From assembly GCA_944327245.1 (NCBI GenBank), contig CALVHD010000003.1:1-64000 (forward strand): a stretch of DNA of 64,000 nucleotides, in the 5' to 3' direction. The position numbers were made by a program, and so were the translations under genes. The first letter of the stretch is position 1, and each line of letters opens with the position of its first letter. The DNA is from Candidatus Gastranaerophilales bacterium (GTDB lineage Bacteria > Cyanobacteriota > Vampirovibrionia > Gastranaerophilales > Gastranaerophilaceae). The notes beneath the pieces are model-generated. The model was not told the origin of the DNA and made no database searches. It was given only the letters and a program-made list of their open reading frames with translations. This document shows positions 27,036-36,055 of this stretch, piece by piece.

Positions 27036-27935
27036 ATGTCAGTAGTTATTAACACTAACGTGGATTCAATTAAAATCCAAGGACTTTTAACAAAGTCAAC
27101 AAACGGTCTTTCTCAAGCAATGGAAAGATTATCATCAGGTTTAAAAGTAAATTCAGCAAAAGATGATGCTGCAGGTACCGTTATTTCTGCTCGTATGCAA
27201 GTTCAATTAGACGGCAACAAAGTTGCTCAAAATAACGTACAAAACGGTAATGCAATGTTATCAACAGCTGAAGGTAATCTTGATGTTATTCAAGATAATA
27301 TATCTAGAATTCGTGATTTGACTCTGCAAGCTAAAAACGGTACTTATTCAGCTGAAGAAATTCAAGCTATGCAAGATGAAGTTTCTGAACGTATTGCTGA
27401 AATCGATAGAATTTCAACTTCATCAAAATATTCTTCATTATCATTATTTAATGACGCTAATTTACAAGCAGACGGTGTAACTTTCCAAGTTGGTGCTGAT
27501 TATACCGAAAACAACACAATTGCAGCAGATGCTTCAATTTTCCAAAAAGTTACATTCTCATCTTTAACAGGAATGACAGCAGGATTTGATTTAACAGGTA
27601 TGAATCATGACGCTGCAACACCGGCAGGCCCTGATACACCGGAAAAACCTGCAGCAGGTTCATTTGCTGAAGCTGTTAAAAACCTTGATGCTGCAATTGA
27701 TAATATTACAGCAAGAAAATCTCAAATAGGTTCAGCTCAAAACCGCCTAGAATCAGCTCTTGATACCCTAACAACTCAATATGAAAACTTATCAAGCGCT
27801 AAATCAATAATCACAGATGCTGATGTTGCTTCTGAAGCTTCAAACTTTACTCAACAACAAATACTTCAACAAGTATCAACATCATTGTTAGCTCAAGCAA
27901 ATCAAGCACCATCAATCGCATTAAGCTTAGTATAA
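27036..27935 (+). CDS. fliC: Flagellin
   Basis: The gene starts at ATG 27036 (MSVVINTNVDSIK) with a strong GAAAGGAGC site; a longer frame lacks support. The 299-residue flagellin keeps the D0/D1 halves: LTKSTNGLSQAMERLSSGLK and AKDDAAGT at the N-terminus, and the coiled C-terminus ending NQAPSIALSLV. The middle is short, with a Pro/Ala/Asp linker (about 186-208), so outer domains D2/D3 are nearly absent. It is monocistronic, with its own promoter and terminator. Confidence 0.96.
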   Translation: MSVVINTNVDSIKIQGLLTKSTNGLSQAMERLSSGLKVNSAKDDAAGTVISARMQVQLDGNKVAQNNVQNGNAMLSTAEGNLDVIQDNISRIRDLTLQAKNGTYSAEEIQAMQDEVSERIAEIDRISTSSKYSSLSLFNDANLQADGVTFQVGADYTENNTIAADASIFQKVTFSSLTGMTAGFDLTGMNHDAATPAGPDTPEKPAAGSFAEAVKNLDAAIDNITARKSQIGSAQNRLESALDTLTTQYENLSSAKSIITDADVASEASNFTQQQILQQVSTSLLAQANQAPSIALSLV

Positions 27936-27960
27936 TAAATAATTATATAAATAATTATTT

Positions 27961-27988
27961 ACCTCCGGATTTTTATTCGGAGGTTTTT
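27961..27988 (+). terminator. Terminator of flagellin, overlapping the end of rnhB
   Basis: The stem ACCTCCG/CGGAGGT (27961-27967, 27978-27984) is followed by T residues on the plus strand. The rnhB stop codon (27973-27975) lies in the loop, so its final codons form part of the structure. Confidence 0.75.
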
Positions 27989-28599
27989 ATTATGTTTTTT
28001 AAAAATGATAATCTATGGTATTTTGTTACTCCATATTGTTGTATGGCCTTAATATGAGCTTTTGTCAGGTAGCCTTTATTTTTTATCCAGTCGTATTGAG
28101 GATATTCAAGATGAATTTTGTCCATGTATTTATCTCTTGAAACTTTTGCCAGAATGCTTGCTGCAGCAATTGAAGCAGATTTAGAATCTCCTTTTATTAT
28201 AAATTTTTGTTTGTGGTTAAAGTTGTTTATTAATTTATTACCATCGATTAGTGTTAGGGTATTATCGGCGTTTAATTGTTGAATTACATCAGATACCGCA
28301 TAGTTCATTGCTAATAGGGAAGCTTGCAGAATATTAATTTTTTCAATTTTTTCTACGGCAACTGCTTTTATAGACCAAATTGAATTTTTTTTAATGACAT
28401 CATAGAGCATTTCTCTTTTTTTTGGAGTAAGCTTTTTTGAATCATTTAAATTACTAAAAAGTTTTTTATCAATATTTTTATTAAAGCATACTGCTGCAGC
28501 CCAAACTCCTCCTGCGGCAGGGCCCCTGCCTGCTTCGTCTGTGCCTATGATATAATTAACATTGTTTAAAAGACGTTCATTATTATCAAAATCAAACAT
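27973..28599 (-). CDS. rnhB: Ribonuclease HII
   Basis: The gene starts at ATG 28599 (MFDFDNNERL); an upstream TTG is less likely. The 208-residue enzyme cuts RNA in RNA/DNA hybrids, including single ribonucleotides. Catalytic acidic residues are seen in GTDEAGRGPAAGG, in LIDGN, and in the later KGDSKSASIAAASILAKVSRDKYM segment. It overlaps the rbgA stop by 8 bp, as in many genomes where ylqF and rnhB pair. Confidence 0.94.
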   Translation of the reverse strand: MFDFDNNERLLNNVNYIIGTDEAGRGPAAGGVWAAAVCFNKNIDKKLFSNLNDSKKLTPKKREMLYDVIKKNSIWSIKAVAVEKIEKINILQASLLAMNYAVSDVIQQLNADNTLTLIDGNKLINNFNHKQKFIIKGDSKSASIAAASILAKVSRDKYMDKIHLEYPQYDWIKNKGYLTKAHIKAIQQYGVTKYHRLSFLKNIIKTSE

Positions 28600-29449
28600 T
28601 GTCGTATTCTTCAATTCTTTCTAAGGTAAAATTTCCGATTTTTCCATCTCTGAATGTTGAAAGTAATATTAAAGAGGCTCTTTTAATATCGGGTATTGAA
28701 TTTTTCAAAATCCAATTTTTTTTAAGAGCAATTGAATTAAGATTTATTTCTTCGTTTTCTAAAAAACCGTAATATTTTCTGATTTCTTTATTGTAGTATT
28801 TTAGAAGAATTTCTATTAATCCGTTAGCGACATATTCGCTGTCATATGCATTTTCACCTATTGAATTAACACATGCCAATTTAAGAGCTTGAAATTGGTC
28901 ATCTTGGATTGTCGGAATAATTCCTGGTGTATCCAGTAGTTCAATTTTTTCATTAATTCTCACCCATTGTTGTTGTCTTGTCACACCTGCTTTTGCACCC
29001 GTTTTGGTTTTTGCTCTTTTAACTAAACGATTAATTGTGCTTGATTTTCCGACATTTGGCATTCCTATAACCATTGTTCTTGTGGGACGGGGCAGCAATC
29101 CCTTTTCGGTCCTTTTTTGCATAATTTCTTTAGACAAATTTACTACTTCTGAAATTATTATATTTGTGTCGTTTTTGTTTAATAAGTTTGTAGGTATAAC
29201 TTTACAGTTTGTTTTTTTGTGTAAAAAATCTGCCCAAAGTTTTGTATATTTGCTATCTGCAACATCTGTTTTGTTCATTAAAATTAATCTTGGTTTATTT
29301 GGGCAAAGTTCGGCTGTGTTCTTGTACCAGCTGGAATATGGAATTCTTGCATCCAATAATTCGATAATAACATCAACAAGATTTAATTTTTCTTTAAGTT
29401 GTTTTTGGGCTTTTGCAATATGCCCGGGGTACCAATGAATGTGACTCAT
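28592..29449 (-). CDS. rbgA: Ribosome biogenesis GTPase YlqF/RbgA
   Basis: The 285-residue circularly permuted GTPase has the N-terminal HWYPGHIAKAQKQL signature, NKTD (59-62) before the P-loop GMPNVGKSS (129-137), and DTPG afterwards. It matures the 50S subunit late in assembly. The order rplS-rbgA-rnhB is conserved in many bacteria. Confidence 0.95.
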   Translation of the reverse strand: MSHIHWYPGHIAKAQKQLKEKLNLVDVIIELLDARIPYSSWYKNTAELCPNKPRLILMNKTDVADSKYTKLWADFLHKKTNCKVIPTNLLNKNDTNIIISEVVNLSKEIMQKRTEKGLLPRPTRTMVIGMPNVGKSSTINRLVKRAKTKTGAKAGVTRQQQWVRINEKIELLDTPGIIPTIQDDQFQALKLACVNSIGENAYDSEYVANGLIEILLKYYNKEIRKYYGFLENEEINLNSIALKKNWILKNSIPDIKRASLILLSTFRDGKIGNFTLERIEEYDNV

Positions 29450-29468
29450 AATATACCTTTATATTAAT

Positions 29469-29508
29469 AATGCCTTGAATATGCTATTATTGCAAAATTC
29501 AAGGCATT
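29469..29508. promoter_or_regulatory. Perfect 12-bp inverted repeat between rplS and rbgA
   Basis: AATGCCTTGAAT (29469-29480) and ATTCAAGGCATT (29497-29508) can form a stable hairpin with a 16-nt loop. Neither side has a convincing T-tract. It could be a factor-assisted terminator, an RNA processing or stability element, or an operator for rbgA, whose start lies 20 bp beyond. Confidence 0.45.
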
Positions 29509-29529
29509 ACGAAAATTCTTTTGAAAAAA

Positions 29530-29883
29530 TTATCTTTTTTCCATTTTTTCTCTAATACGTGTAGCTTTGCCTGAACGTTCTCTTAAGTAGTATAATTTTG
29601 ATCTTCTTACATCACCTTTTCTCAAAACTTGAATTTTTTCAATTCTTGGAGAGTAAATTGCAAATACACGTTCTACGCCAACACCTTGAAAAACTTTTCT
29701 AACAGTGATAGTTTTATTGATTGAACTGCCGTGTTTTTTAATAACGGTGCCTTCAAATGCTTGAGTTCTTTCTTTGTTTCCTTCGATAATTCTAACGAAA
29801 ACTTTAACTGTATCACCAGGGTTGATTTCAGGCATTTCTTTTTGCGTATATTCTTTTTCTAATTCATCAATGATGGGATTCAT
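29530..29883 (-). CDS. rplS: 50S ribosomal protein L19
   Basis: The gene starts at MNPIIDELEKEYTQ (29883), preceded by AAGGA; the longer frame adds 18 unsupported residues. The 117-residue protein carries GDTVKVFVRIIEGNKERTQ, FEGTVIKKHG and the C-terminal RRSKLYYLRERSGKATRI. L19 lies at the subunit interface. It heads the rplS-rbgA-rnhB group. Confidence 0.96.
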   Translation of the reverse strand: MNPIIDELEKEYTQKEMPEINPGDTVKVFVRIIEGNKERTQAFEGTVIKKHGSSINKTITVRKVFQGVGVERVFAIYSPRIEKIQVLRKGDVRRSKLYYLRERSGKATRIREKMEKR

Positions 29884-30023
29884 TTTTTTGTCCTTTTTTG
29901 TTAGTTGTTCTAGCATATTCCATAATATATTAAACAAAAATATTAAACAAGTACTTTAGGTAAAGATTTATTAACAAAACTTATTTTTATATTATATTAT
30001 TTTATTTTATAATACTGTTTGAA

Positions 30024-31838
30024 ATGAAAAGTAAATGTATCACTATTTGTGTTTTATTTTTAATATTTTGTGTTTATGTGGTTCAAACTTCTTGTAAAAT
30101 GCATCCATTTAAACACAGAATAATAAAAGTAATTGAGGCAGATGAATTTTATATTGATATAAATGACAATAATGTAATTGATTATGATGAACATTTCAAA
30201 TTAAAAGATGTTATTTCTTATAAACCATATAAAAACAAGAATACGGAATATACCGCTAATATGCTTGGTTTACAGTTAGATGAGTTTTTAAAAGACGGAT
30301 ATTTGGCAAGAAATTGGGCGGTTAAAAATTTATCTGATAAATATGTGTATATTACTTCTGATTTAGTTGAATTTAACCCTCAAAAACCAATAAGGTATGT
30401 AAAAATTAGTTTTGATAATACGGATTTAGGCGAGTTTCTTTTAAAATCAGGTCTTGCTTATTTATATAAAGAATCTTCTGACGTAAATTATTTGCAATTG
30501 TTTAATTTAAAGCAGAGTAAATTAAATGCAAAAGAAATTTCTAAAATCGGTTTTTATATAGTTAATTTGAAAAATGATGTTGTTCATAAATTAAAATGCA
30601 AATATGCTTCTTTGATTTTTAATGCAGAAATAATTTCAAAAAAATCTTTAAATAATCATAAATATTGTTCAATTTGCTTTTTGAATAAATTTAATCAAAC
30701 TTTTGAAATTTTAAAATCAAACTCAATTTATTCAAAATCTTTAAATAAACAGTTTGGCAATATTCAATTGTTTTTGATTAATCCTTTTGAATATTCTAAG
30801 CCGAATAAAGGCTGTAAAACATCTTTTTGTAAAGCTCTTGTAAAAGAGATAAATAACGCTGAAAATTCGATTGATATAGCAATATATGGTTTTGGTGAAC
30901 AAGATGAAATATATAATGCTTTGTTGAATGCTAAAAAGAGAAATATTAAAATTAGAAGCGTTGTTGATTATTCAAAAAATATGGATAAACTTTATCCTAA
31001 TACAAAAAGATTTATTGAAGATTTTAATTCTAAAACTGATAAAAACGAAGTTTTGATGCATAATAAATTCTTTATTTTTGATGATAAGAAAGTTTTGTCC
31101 GGTTCGGCTAATATTTCATCCACAGATAGCGGGGGATATAATGCAAATATTGCGGTTTTGATTAATTCAGAACAATTAGCATTGATATATAAAAATGAAT
31201 TTGAAAAAATGTATAATTCTAAATTTTCTATTTCTAAAGAAAAGTCCAAAAACCCTCTTGTTTATCTTGATGACACAACTATTGGCGTTTATTTTTCTCC
31301 TCAAGATAATATTTTAGAGAATTTATTACTTCCTGAAATCAAAAAAGCAAAATCAGAAATATTTGTTTCTATTTTTTATTTAACCGATAAAAGATTAATT
31401 AATGAATTAATAAATGCAAAAAACAGAAACGTTAATGTCATGGTTATGATGGACAGTGTTGCTGCAACAAATTTTAAAGATAGGGTAAATTTTTTAAGGA
31501 ATAATTCAATTCCTGTTGCTGTTGAGGATTGGGGCGGTAAAAATCATGAAAAAACTTTGGTTATCGATTCAAAAGTTTTAATCTTGGGAAGTTGTAATTT
31601 TTCAAAAAGCGGATTTATGAAAAATGATGAAAATATGATAAAAATTGTAAATTCCAAGATAGCTTCTTTTTATCGTGATTATTTTTTATTTTTATTTAAC
31701 TCTATAGATAAAAAATTTTTATACAGCATTCCAAGGGCAGAGGGATTTGAATCTAAAAATTCTTGTTTTGACGGAATTGACAATAATTACGATGGCAAAA
31801 CAGATAGTGAAGATTTGGCTTGTAAGGTTTCTAAATAA
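30024..31838 (+). CDS. Exported phospholipase D-superfamily protein with TNase-like N-terminal and MopE-like C-terminal parts
   Basis: The 604-residue protein begins with a hydrophobic export signal. Residues about 30-190 resemble a degenerate staphylococcal-nuclease (TNase) fold (RIIKVIEADEFYIDI, then DLGEFLLKSGLAYLY). A small cysteine pair region follows (CKYAS, YCSIC). Two PLD catalytic motifs are intact: H346-N-K with SGSANIS, and H508-E-K with LGSCNFS. The end carries CFDGIDNNYDGKTD, the MopE-like metal-binding repeat. Bacterial PLD-fold proteins of this type include nucleases and lipases. Secreted DNA degradation or uptake is possible but unproven. The -10 box TATAAT ends 10 nt before the ATG. 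Confidence 0.75.
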   Translation: MKSKCITICVLFLIFCVYVVQTSCKMHPFKHRIIKVIEADEFYIDINDNNVIDYDEHFKLKDVISYKPYKNKNTEYTANMLGLQLDEFLKDGYLARNWAVKNLSDKYVYITSDLVEFNPQKPIRYVKISFDNTDLGEFLLKSGLAYLYKESSDVNYLQLFNLKQSKLNAKEISKIGFYIVNLKNDVVHKLKCKYASLIFNAEIISKKSLNNHKYCSICFLNKFNQTFEILKSNSIYSKSLNKQFGNIQLFLINPFEYSKPNKGCKTSFCKALVKEINNAENSIDIAIYGFGEQDEIYNALLNAKKRNIKIRSVVDYSKNMDKLYPNTKRFIEDFNSKTDKNEVLMHNKFFIFDDKKVLSGSANISSTDSGGYNANIAVLINSEQLALIYKNEFEKMYNSKFSISKEKSKNPLVYLDDTTIGVYFSPQDNILENLLLPEIKKAKSEIFVSIFYLTDKRLINELINAKNRNVNVMVMMDSVAATNFKDRVNFLRNNSIPVAVEDWGGKNHEKTLVIDSKVLILGSCNFSKSGFMKNDENMIKIVNSKIASFYRDYFLFLFNSIDKKFLYSIPRAEGFESKNSCFDGIDNNYDGKTDSEDLACKVSK

Positions 31839-31916
31839 CTCTTTTGTTAAGTTATTTGCATTACGTTTATTGTTTTTGATATTATGTTGTATATAAGTAA
31901 CGCAAAAGGAATTAAA

Positions 31917-32021
31917 ATGGAATTTTTTAGAAGACACAGGAAAATCATAGTAATTATTTTGACCGTTTTTTTGGTTGCTTGGATGGTTGGAATAGGTGCT
32001 TTTTTGAGCGTTATATTGTAA
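31917..32021 (+). CDS. 34-residue single-span membrane peptide
   Basis: This short ORF begins at 31917 with AAGGA 6 nt upstream. The product starts MEFFRRHRKIIVIILTVF, then a hydrophobic helix ending FLSVIL. A basic N-terminus followed by one membrane helix gives a clear inside-positive topology. It ends 10 bp before the M23 peptidase ATG, so the two are probably cotranscribed. It resembles the N-terminal anchors of SurA/PrsA-like folding factors, but no such domain follows. Confidence 0.6.
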   Translation: MEFFRRHRKIIVIILTVFLVAWMVGIGAFLSVIL

Positions 32022-32031
32022 ATCGTTAAAT

Positions 32032-33195
32032 ATGAATTATAAATCAGTTAAGAAAAGTAAAATAATTATATTGATTGTATGCTTTGTTATTTTCGTTTTT
32101 GCTGAAAATAAGGCATTTTGTGCTGCTCCAAAGTTAAATGAGCAAAAAAATCAAATTGAAGTAAAAAGAGGCCATGCAAAAAAAGAAATTCATAAATTAA
32201 AGCTTCTTGAAAAAATTGAAACTAACAGATTATACCGAAATCAGCAAAAGTTGGAATATACTCAATACAGCTTGCATAAAAGTCAAAAACAATATAATGA
32301 TGCTAAAAATGAAGTAGATAATTTGGAAAAAAAATTAGATAAGCTTTTAGTTGAAAACAAGCGTCATCAGGCATATACTTCAAAAAGATTGATTCAAATA
32401 TTTAAACACAAAAGAAATAATTACATTGATTTTCTGTTAAATTCTGAAGATATTAATGCCTTTTTAGACAGGTTGTATTTTGAAAATATAGTAATTTCAT
32501 ATGATAAAAAGCGTCTTGAAGAAACCAGAATGGTAGCAAAAGAAATACTCGCGGTTAAAGCAAGAATTGAAATGCAAAAAAGAAATCTTGAATCTTCAAT
32601 TGCAAGCATAAACAGACAGCAAGAAGATATTCAAGACGCAATTTCCAAAAATGAAAAATTGATTGAAAAATTAAAAACAGATAGGGCAACTTGGGAAAGA
32701 GCAGAAAAGGATTTGGCCCGTCAATCAAGAGCTATTAGCCAAATGATTAACCAAGAAACCAAGAAAAATCAAAAAGAAGGTAAAAGCGTTGTCGTTACTG
32801 GCGGTTTCACACGTCCTGTATCAGGCAGAATAACTTCACCTTTTGGCTGGAGAATGCACCCTATATTTAAAAGAAAAATTTTCCATTCAGGTGTTGATAT
32901 AGGTGCTGCATATGGTACTCCAATTCATGCTGCTAACTCAGGCAGAGTTATATTTGTCGGCTGGTATAGCGGATATGGAAGAGTTGTTATTATAAACCAT
33001 GGTAACATTAACGGTGTTCCTACAACAACATTATATGCTCATATGTCTGTTGCTGTTGTTAAACAGGGCGCAAGTGTTGCAAAAGGGTCAGTAATTGGTA
33101 AAGTTGGCACAACAGGTTATTCAACTGGTCCTCATTTGCATTTTGAAGTACGGCAAAAGGGTAATCCTGTAAATCCATTAAATTTCATAAGATAG
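32032..33195 (+). CDS. M23 metallopeptidase with N-terminal coiled coil (EnvC-like)
   Basis: The 387-residue protein has a signal peptide (about 1-34), a long coiled coil (about 35-245) and a C-terminal LytM/M23 domain. The active-site zinc residues are present: H285 in HSGVDI, and H368 and H370 in HLHFEV. EnvC/NlpD-type proteins either cut peptidoglycan cross-links or activate amidases at the septum. Here all catalytic residues are kept, so direct endopeptidase activity is plausible. It lies upstream of the LptD-like gene in an envelope cluster. Confidence 0.9.
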   Translation: MNYKSVKKSKIIILIVCFVIFVFAENKAFCAAPKLNEQKNQIEVKRGHAKKEIHKLKLLEKIETNRLYRNQQKLEYTQYSLHKSQKQYNDAKNEVDNLEKKLDKLLVENKRHQAYTSKRLIQIFKHKRNNYIDFLLNSEDINAFLDRLYFENIVISYDKKRLEETRMVAKEILAVKARIEMQKRNLESSIASINRQQEDIQDAISKNEKLIEKLKTDRATWERAEKDLARQSRAISQMINQETKKNQKEGKSVVVTGGFTRPVSGRITSPFGWRMHPIFKRKIFHSGVDIGAAYGTPIHAANSGRVIFVGWYSGYGRVVIINHGNINGVPTTTLYAHMSVAVVKQGASVAKGSVIGKVGTTGYSTGPHLHFEVRQKGNPVNPLNFIR

Positions 33196-33255
33196 TTTGT
33201 ATATGAATTATTTTTGGTGTAAATTAGTTATATAAAACTGGTTTGAGGGTTTAAT

Positions 33256-35316
33256 TTGTTTAATTCCATAAAGAGGTTTATAACATATACAAATTTTGCT
33301 CTGCTGCTTGTCATATTGCAGCTTAATCATCAGGCTATGGCGCAATATGATGTTGTTAATGCAAGAACTGTTTCTAATGAGAACATACAAGAGGATTATA
33401 AAGAAGACGATGTAAAAACATTTAATGATCCCGATTTGCCGAATTTTTCTCAAGACGGCAGTGTTAGTTCTTTACTTGAAAAAAAGATAAACTCTTTTAT
33501 GGATAAAAGGCGCAACAAAAAAGTAAAAGAAAATACAGACATTGTCTCTGAAGATATTAATGAAGATGGCGTATCTACAAAATCTTCAAATGATGGGCCA
33601 ATTCAAGCTGATATAAATAAAACGGCAATAAAAAAACAAGCAGATAGACTAGAACCTGTTGAAGAAAAAAATAAATTTCAAATTAATGCAGATGAAATAA
33701 CATACGATGATGATGAAGGTAATGTATATGCAAAAGGACATGTTGAAATTATCGCAAAATCTCAAGGAGTTGTTTTAAAAGCAGATGAAGCAGTTTTAGA
33801 CAAACCTTCTCAAACAATAAAACTAACCGATAATGTTAAAATCTTGAAAGATGGAACGGAAATGTCTGGAGAATATATGCTCATTGATTTAAATGAGCAA
33901 AATATTCTTATGGATAATCCTACAATGAAAGCCTATTCTTTTTTAATTAATGCTCAAGAAGGGTATTTAATTGCCAATGATATTCAGATGTTAAACGGTA
34001 CAATTAAAAGTTCGGATCAAAAAGATATAGTGCTTCAAACAAGCGGGTTTATGAGATACGATAATATTGCTTGGGATGCTTATCATAGTAAAGATATAAT
34101 TAGAGAATCTTCTGATGTTTCAAGGAAACAAGTTTATAAAATTGATGCAAAAGAAATTGTCATAACAAGCTATAAAGATCATAATTCTGTTTTTTTGAAG
34201 AATTCTGATATATTTTATGGTAAACATAGGATAATAAAAAATTCTGATATAGAAATACTATCAGATAAAAAAAATCAAGTTGTTGAAACTAATTCTCCAG
34301 AAGGCGGTACCATGAGAGCCTTTGGTACATATATTGGTTATGGCTTTGTACATAAATTGCCCAAGGGTCAAATTTTAAAACTAATGCCTGCACTTGTATA
34401 TGGCGATAGCAATATAGGGGTTGGTTTGGTTGCAAGGCATAGATCTAAAAATAGTATGTTAGAGGCAGGGTATGCAACTGCAACAACAAATTTGGTTGCA
34501 CGCGGTAAATACAAGTTTAGTGATGCCTTATCGCTGAATTATGGTAGAAATGCTTATATTCCTGAGGGTTTCATGGGTGCAAGGCGTTCTGGGTATTCTG
34601 CTCAATTGCAATATGAAAAATCATATTTGGTAAATGATTTGGATTTAGCATTTAATCATGGATTTTATGCCGGTATATTCAGTGATTACCAAAAGCATGA
34701 CCAAGAAAAAGCTTATGCAACAACAAGATTTAGATATATGGCTGAGCTAAATAAAGAATTGTTTAGTTATAACAATAAAGAACAAGAAATGGGCTTAAGA
34801 TTAAATCTTTTGTCGCAAGCGCAAGCTACTGTGTATGGTTCCGGTCAAACAGTCGGGGTTGCTCGTATTGGTCCTATTGTTACGACAAAATTAAAATCAT
34901 GGGAATCAAGTCTGGGGTATTTAATTGCCGGTGTACACGGAGATAGCCCATTTATCTTTGATAAATATCGTTATGGCAAACATTCAATCATGATAAATGA
35001 AAAATTCAATATCAATAATAAGTTTGCAATCGGTTATAGAGCAACAGTTACGCCGCTAAAGGATAATTATGAAAACGATTTTTTAACAGAATCACGTTTT
35101 TATGTAATTTTTGGACCACAGGATTTAAAAATGATTTTATCTTATGACTTTGTAAGAGATATTGCACACTTTGATTTTATGTTCTTGTTGGGTACAGAAT
35201 CTGCTAAAATAAACTTTGATAAATTAACAACTAAGAATATTGACTCCAGAGAACAAAAGAGAGATTTTTACAGAAATGCAAAAAGAGTCAAAATAGAAGA
35301 ACCTGAAAATATTTAG
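33256..35316 (+). CDS. LptD/OstA-like outer membrane LPS transport protein
   Basis: I use the TTG at 33256: GAGGG lies 6 nt upstream and the frame gives a clean signal peptide ending AMA-QYD. A charged, low-complexity region (about 30-140) precedes an OstA/LptA-like domain (FQINADEITYDDDEG, VYAKGHVEI, about 141-250). A long strand-rich C-terminal half (about 340-640) suits an outer-membrane barrel. I see no cysteine in its 686 residues, whereas proteobacterial LptD needs disulfides. Together with kdsB it argues for Kdo-containing LPS. Confidence 0.8.
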   Translation: MFNSIKRFITYTNFALLLVILQLNHQAMAQYDVVNARTVSNENIQEDYKEDDVKTFNDPDLPNFSQDGSVSSLLEKKINSFMDKRRNKKVKENTDIVSEDINEDGVSTKSSNDGPIQADINKTAIKKQADRLEPVEEKNKFQINADEITYDDDEGNVYAKGHVEIIAKSQGVVLKADEAVLDKPSQTIKLTDNVKILKDGTEMSGEYMLIDLNEQNILMDNPTMKAYSFLINAQEGYLIANDIQMLNGTIKSSDQKDIVLQTSGFMRYDNIAWDAYHSKDIIRESSDVSRKQVYKIDAKEIVITSYKDHNSVFLKNSDIFYGKHRIIKNSDIEILSDKKNQVVETNSPEGGTMRAFGTYIGYGFVHKLPKGQILKLMPALVYGDSNIGVGLVARHRSKNSMLEAGYATATTNLVARGKYKFSDALSLNYGRNAYIPEGFMGARRSGYSAQLQYEKSYLVNDLDLAFNHGFYAGIFSDYQKHDQEKAYATTRFRYMAELNKELFSYNNKEQEMGLRLNLLSQAQATVYGSGQTVGVARIGPIVTTKLKSWESSLGYLIAGVHGDSPFIFDKYRYGKHSIMINEKFNINNKFAIGYRATVTPLKDNYENDFLTESRFYVIFGPQDLKMILSYDFVRDIAHFDFMFLLGTESAKINFDKLTTKNIDSREQKRDFYRNAKRVKIEEPENI

Positions 35317-36041
35317 CCTTCTATTATTTTCTTAAATTTTTCAAAATCTTCTATTGTGTCTATGCCGGTAGGATTTAGCGTAGTAACTGCTACTTTTATT
35401 TTCATACCGTTATAAAGTGCTCTTAATTGTTCAAGACTTTCTTGCTGTTCAATAGGAGCCTGGTTTAGTTGCGTCATTTTAATTAAAGATTCTTTTTTAT
35501 ATCCGTATATCCCAATATGCGCATAATATGGCGAATGGTTTTTATTTCTTGCATACGGTATCGGACATCTTGAAAAATATAGTGCATTAAAATCTTTGTC
35601 AAAAACGCATTTAACACAATTTGGATTGTTTATTTGATTTTCGTCTGTAATTTCTCTAACTAAAGTGGAAATGTCTGTGTTATTGTCTTTTGTTAGGGTG
35701 TTTATTGCTAAATCTATTACTTCAGGAGTAATTTGTGGTTCATCTCCTTGTAAATTTAAGATGTTGTCAAAATTATCATGTCTTAGGGCAACTTCTGCAA
35801 TTCTATCTGAGCCACATTTGTGGTCAACTTTTGTCATTTCGCATTTTGCGCCAAAATTTTCTGCTGCTTTTTTAATTCTTTCATCATCTGTTGCAATTAT
35901 TACTTCATTTGCAAGTTTTGATTGAGATGCTGCCTCATAAACATACTGGATTATGGGTTTATTTTTAACCTCTAATAATGGTTTTGCAGGTAATCTTGTT
36001 GAAGCATATCTTGCTGGAATTATAATTGCTGTTTTTGACAT
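35313..36041 (-). CDS. kdsB: 3-deoxy-manno-octulosonate (Kdo) cytidylyltransferase
   Basis: The 242-residue enzyme activates Kdo as CMP-Kdo for lipid A-core assembly. Recognisable segments are IIPARYASTRLPAKPL (about 7-22), EVIIATDDERI, CGSDRIAEV and NLQGDEP. It overlaps the end of the LptD-like gene by 4 bp on the opposite strand and follows the TPR gene by 14 bp. No kdsA or waaA is visible here. Confidence 0.95.
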   Translation of the reverse strand: MSKTAIIIPARYASTRLPAKPLLEVKNKPIIQYVYEAASQSKLANEVIIATDDERIKKAAENFGAKCEMTKVDHKCGSDRIAEVALRHDNFDNILNLQGDEPQITPEVIDLAINTLTKDNNTDISTLVREITDENQINNPNCVKCVFDKDFNALYFSRCPIPYARNKNHSPYYAHIGIYGYKKESLIKMTQLNQAPIEQQESLEQLRALYNGMKIKVAVTTLNPTGIDTIEDFEKFKKIIEG

Positions 36042-36055
36042 TTTTTACTTTCTTT

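Noticed and set aside
29884-29937. N-terminal extension of rplS
   Set aside because: It adds 18 residues not found in L19 and has no ribosome site; ATG 29883 has AAGGA.
33208-33453. Minus-strand ORF opposite the start of the LptD-like gene
   Set aside because: It is an antisense shadow with no ribosome site or domain.
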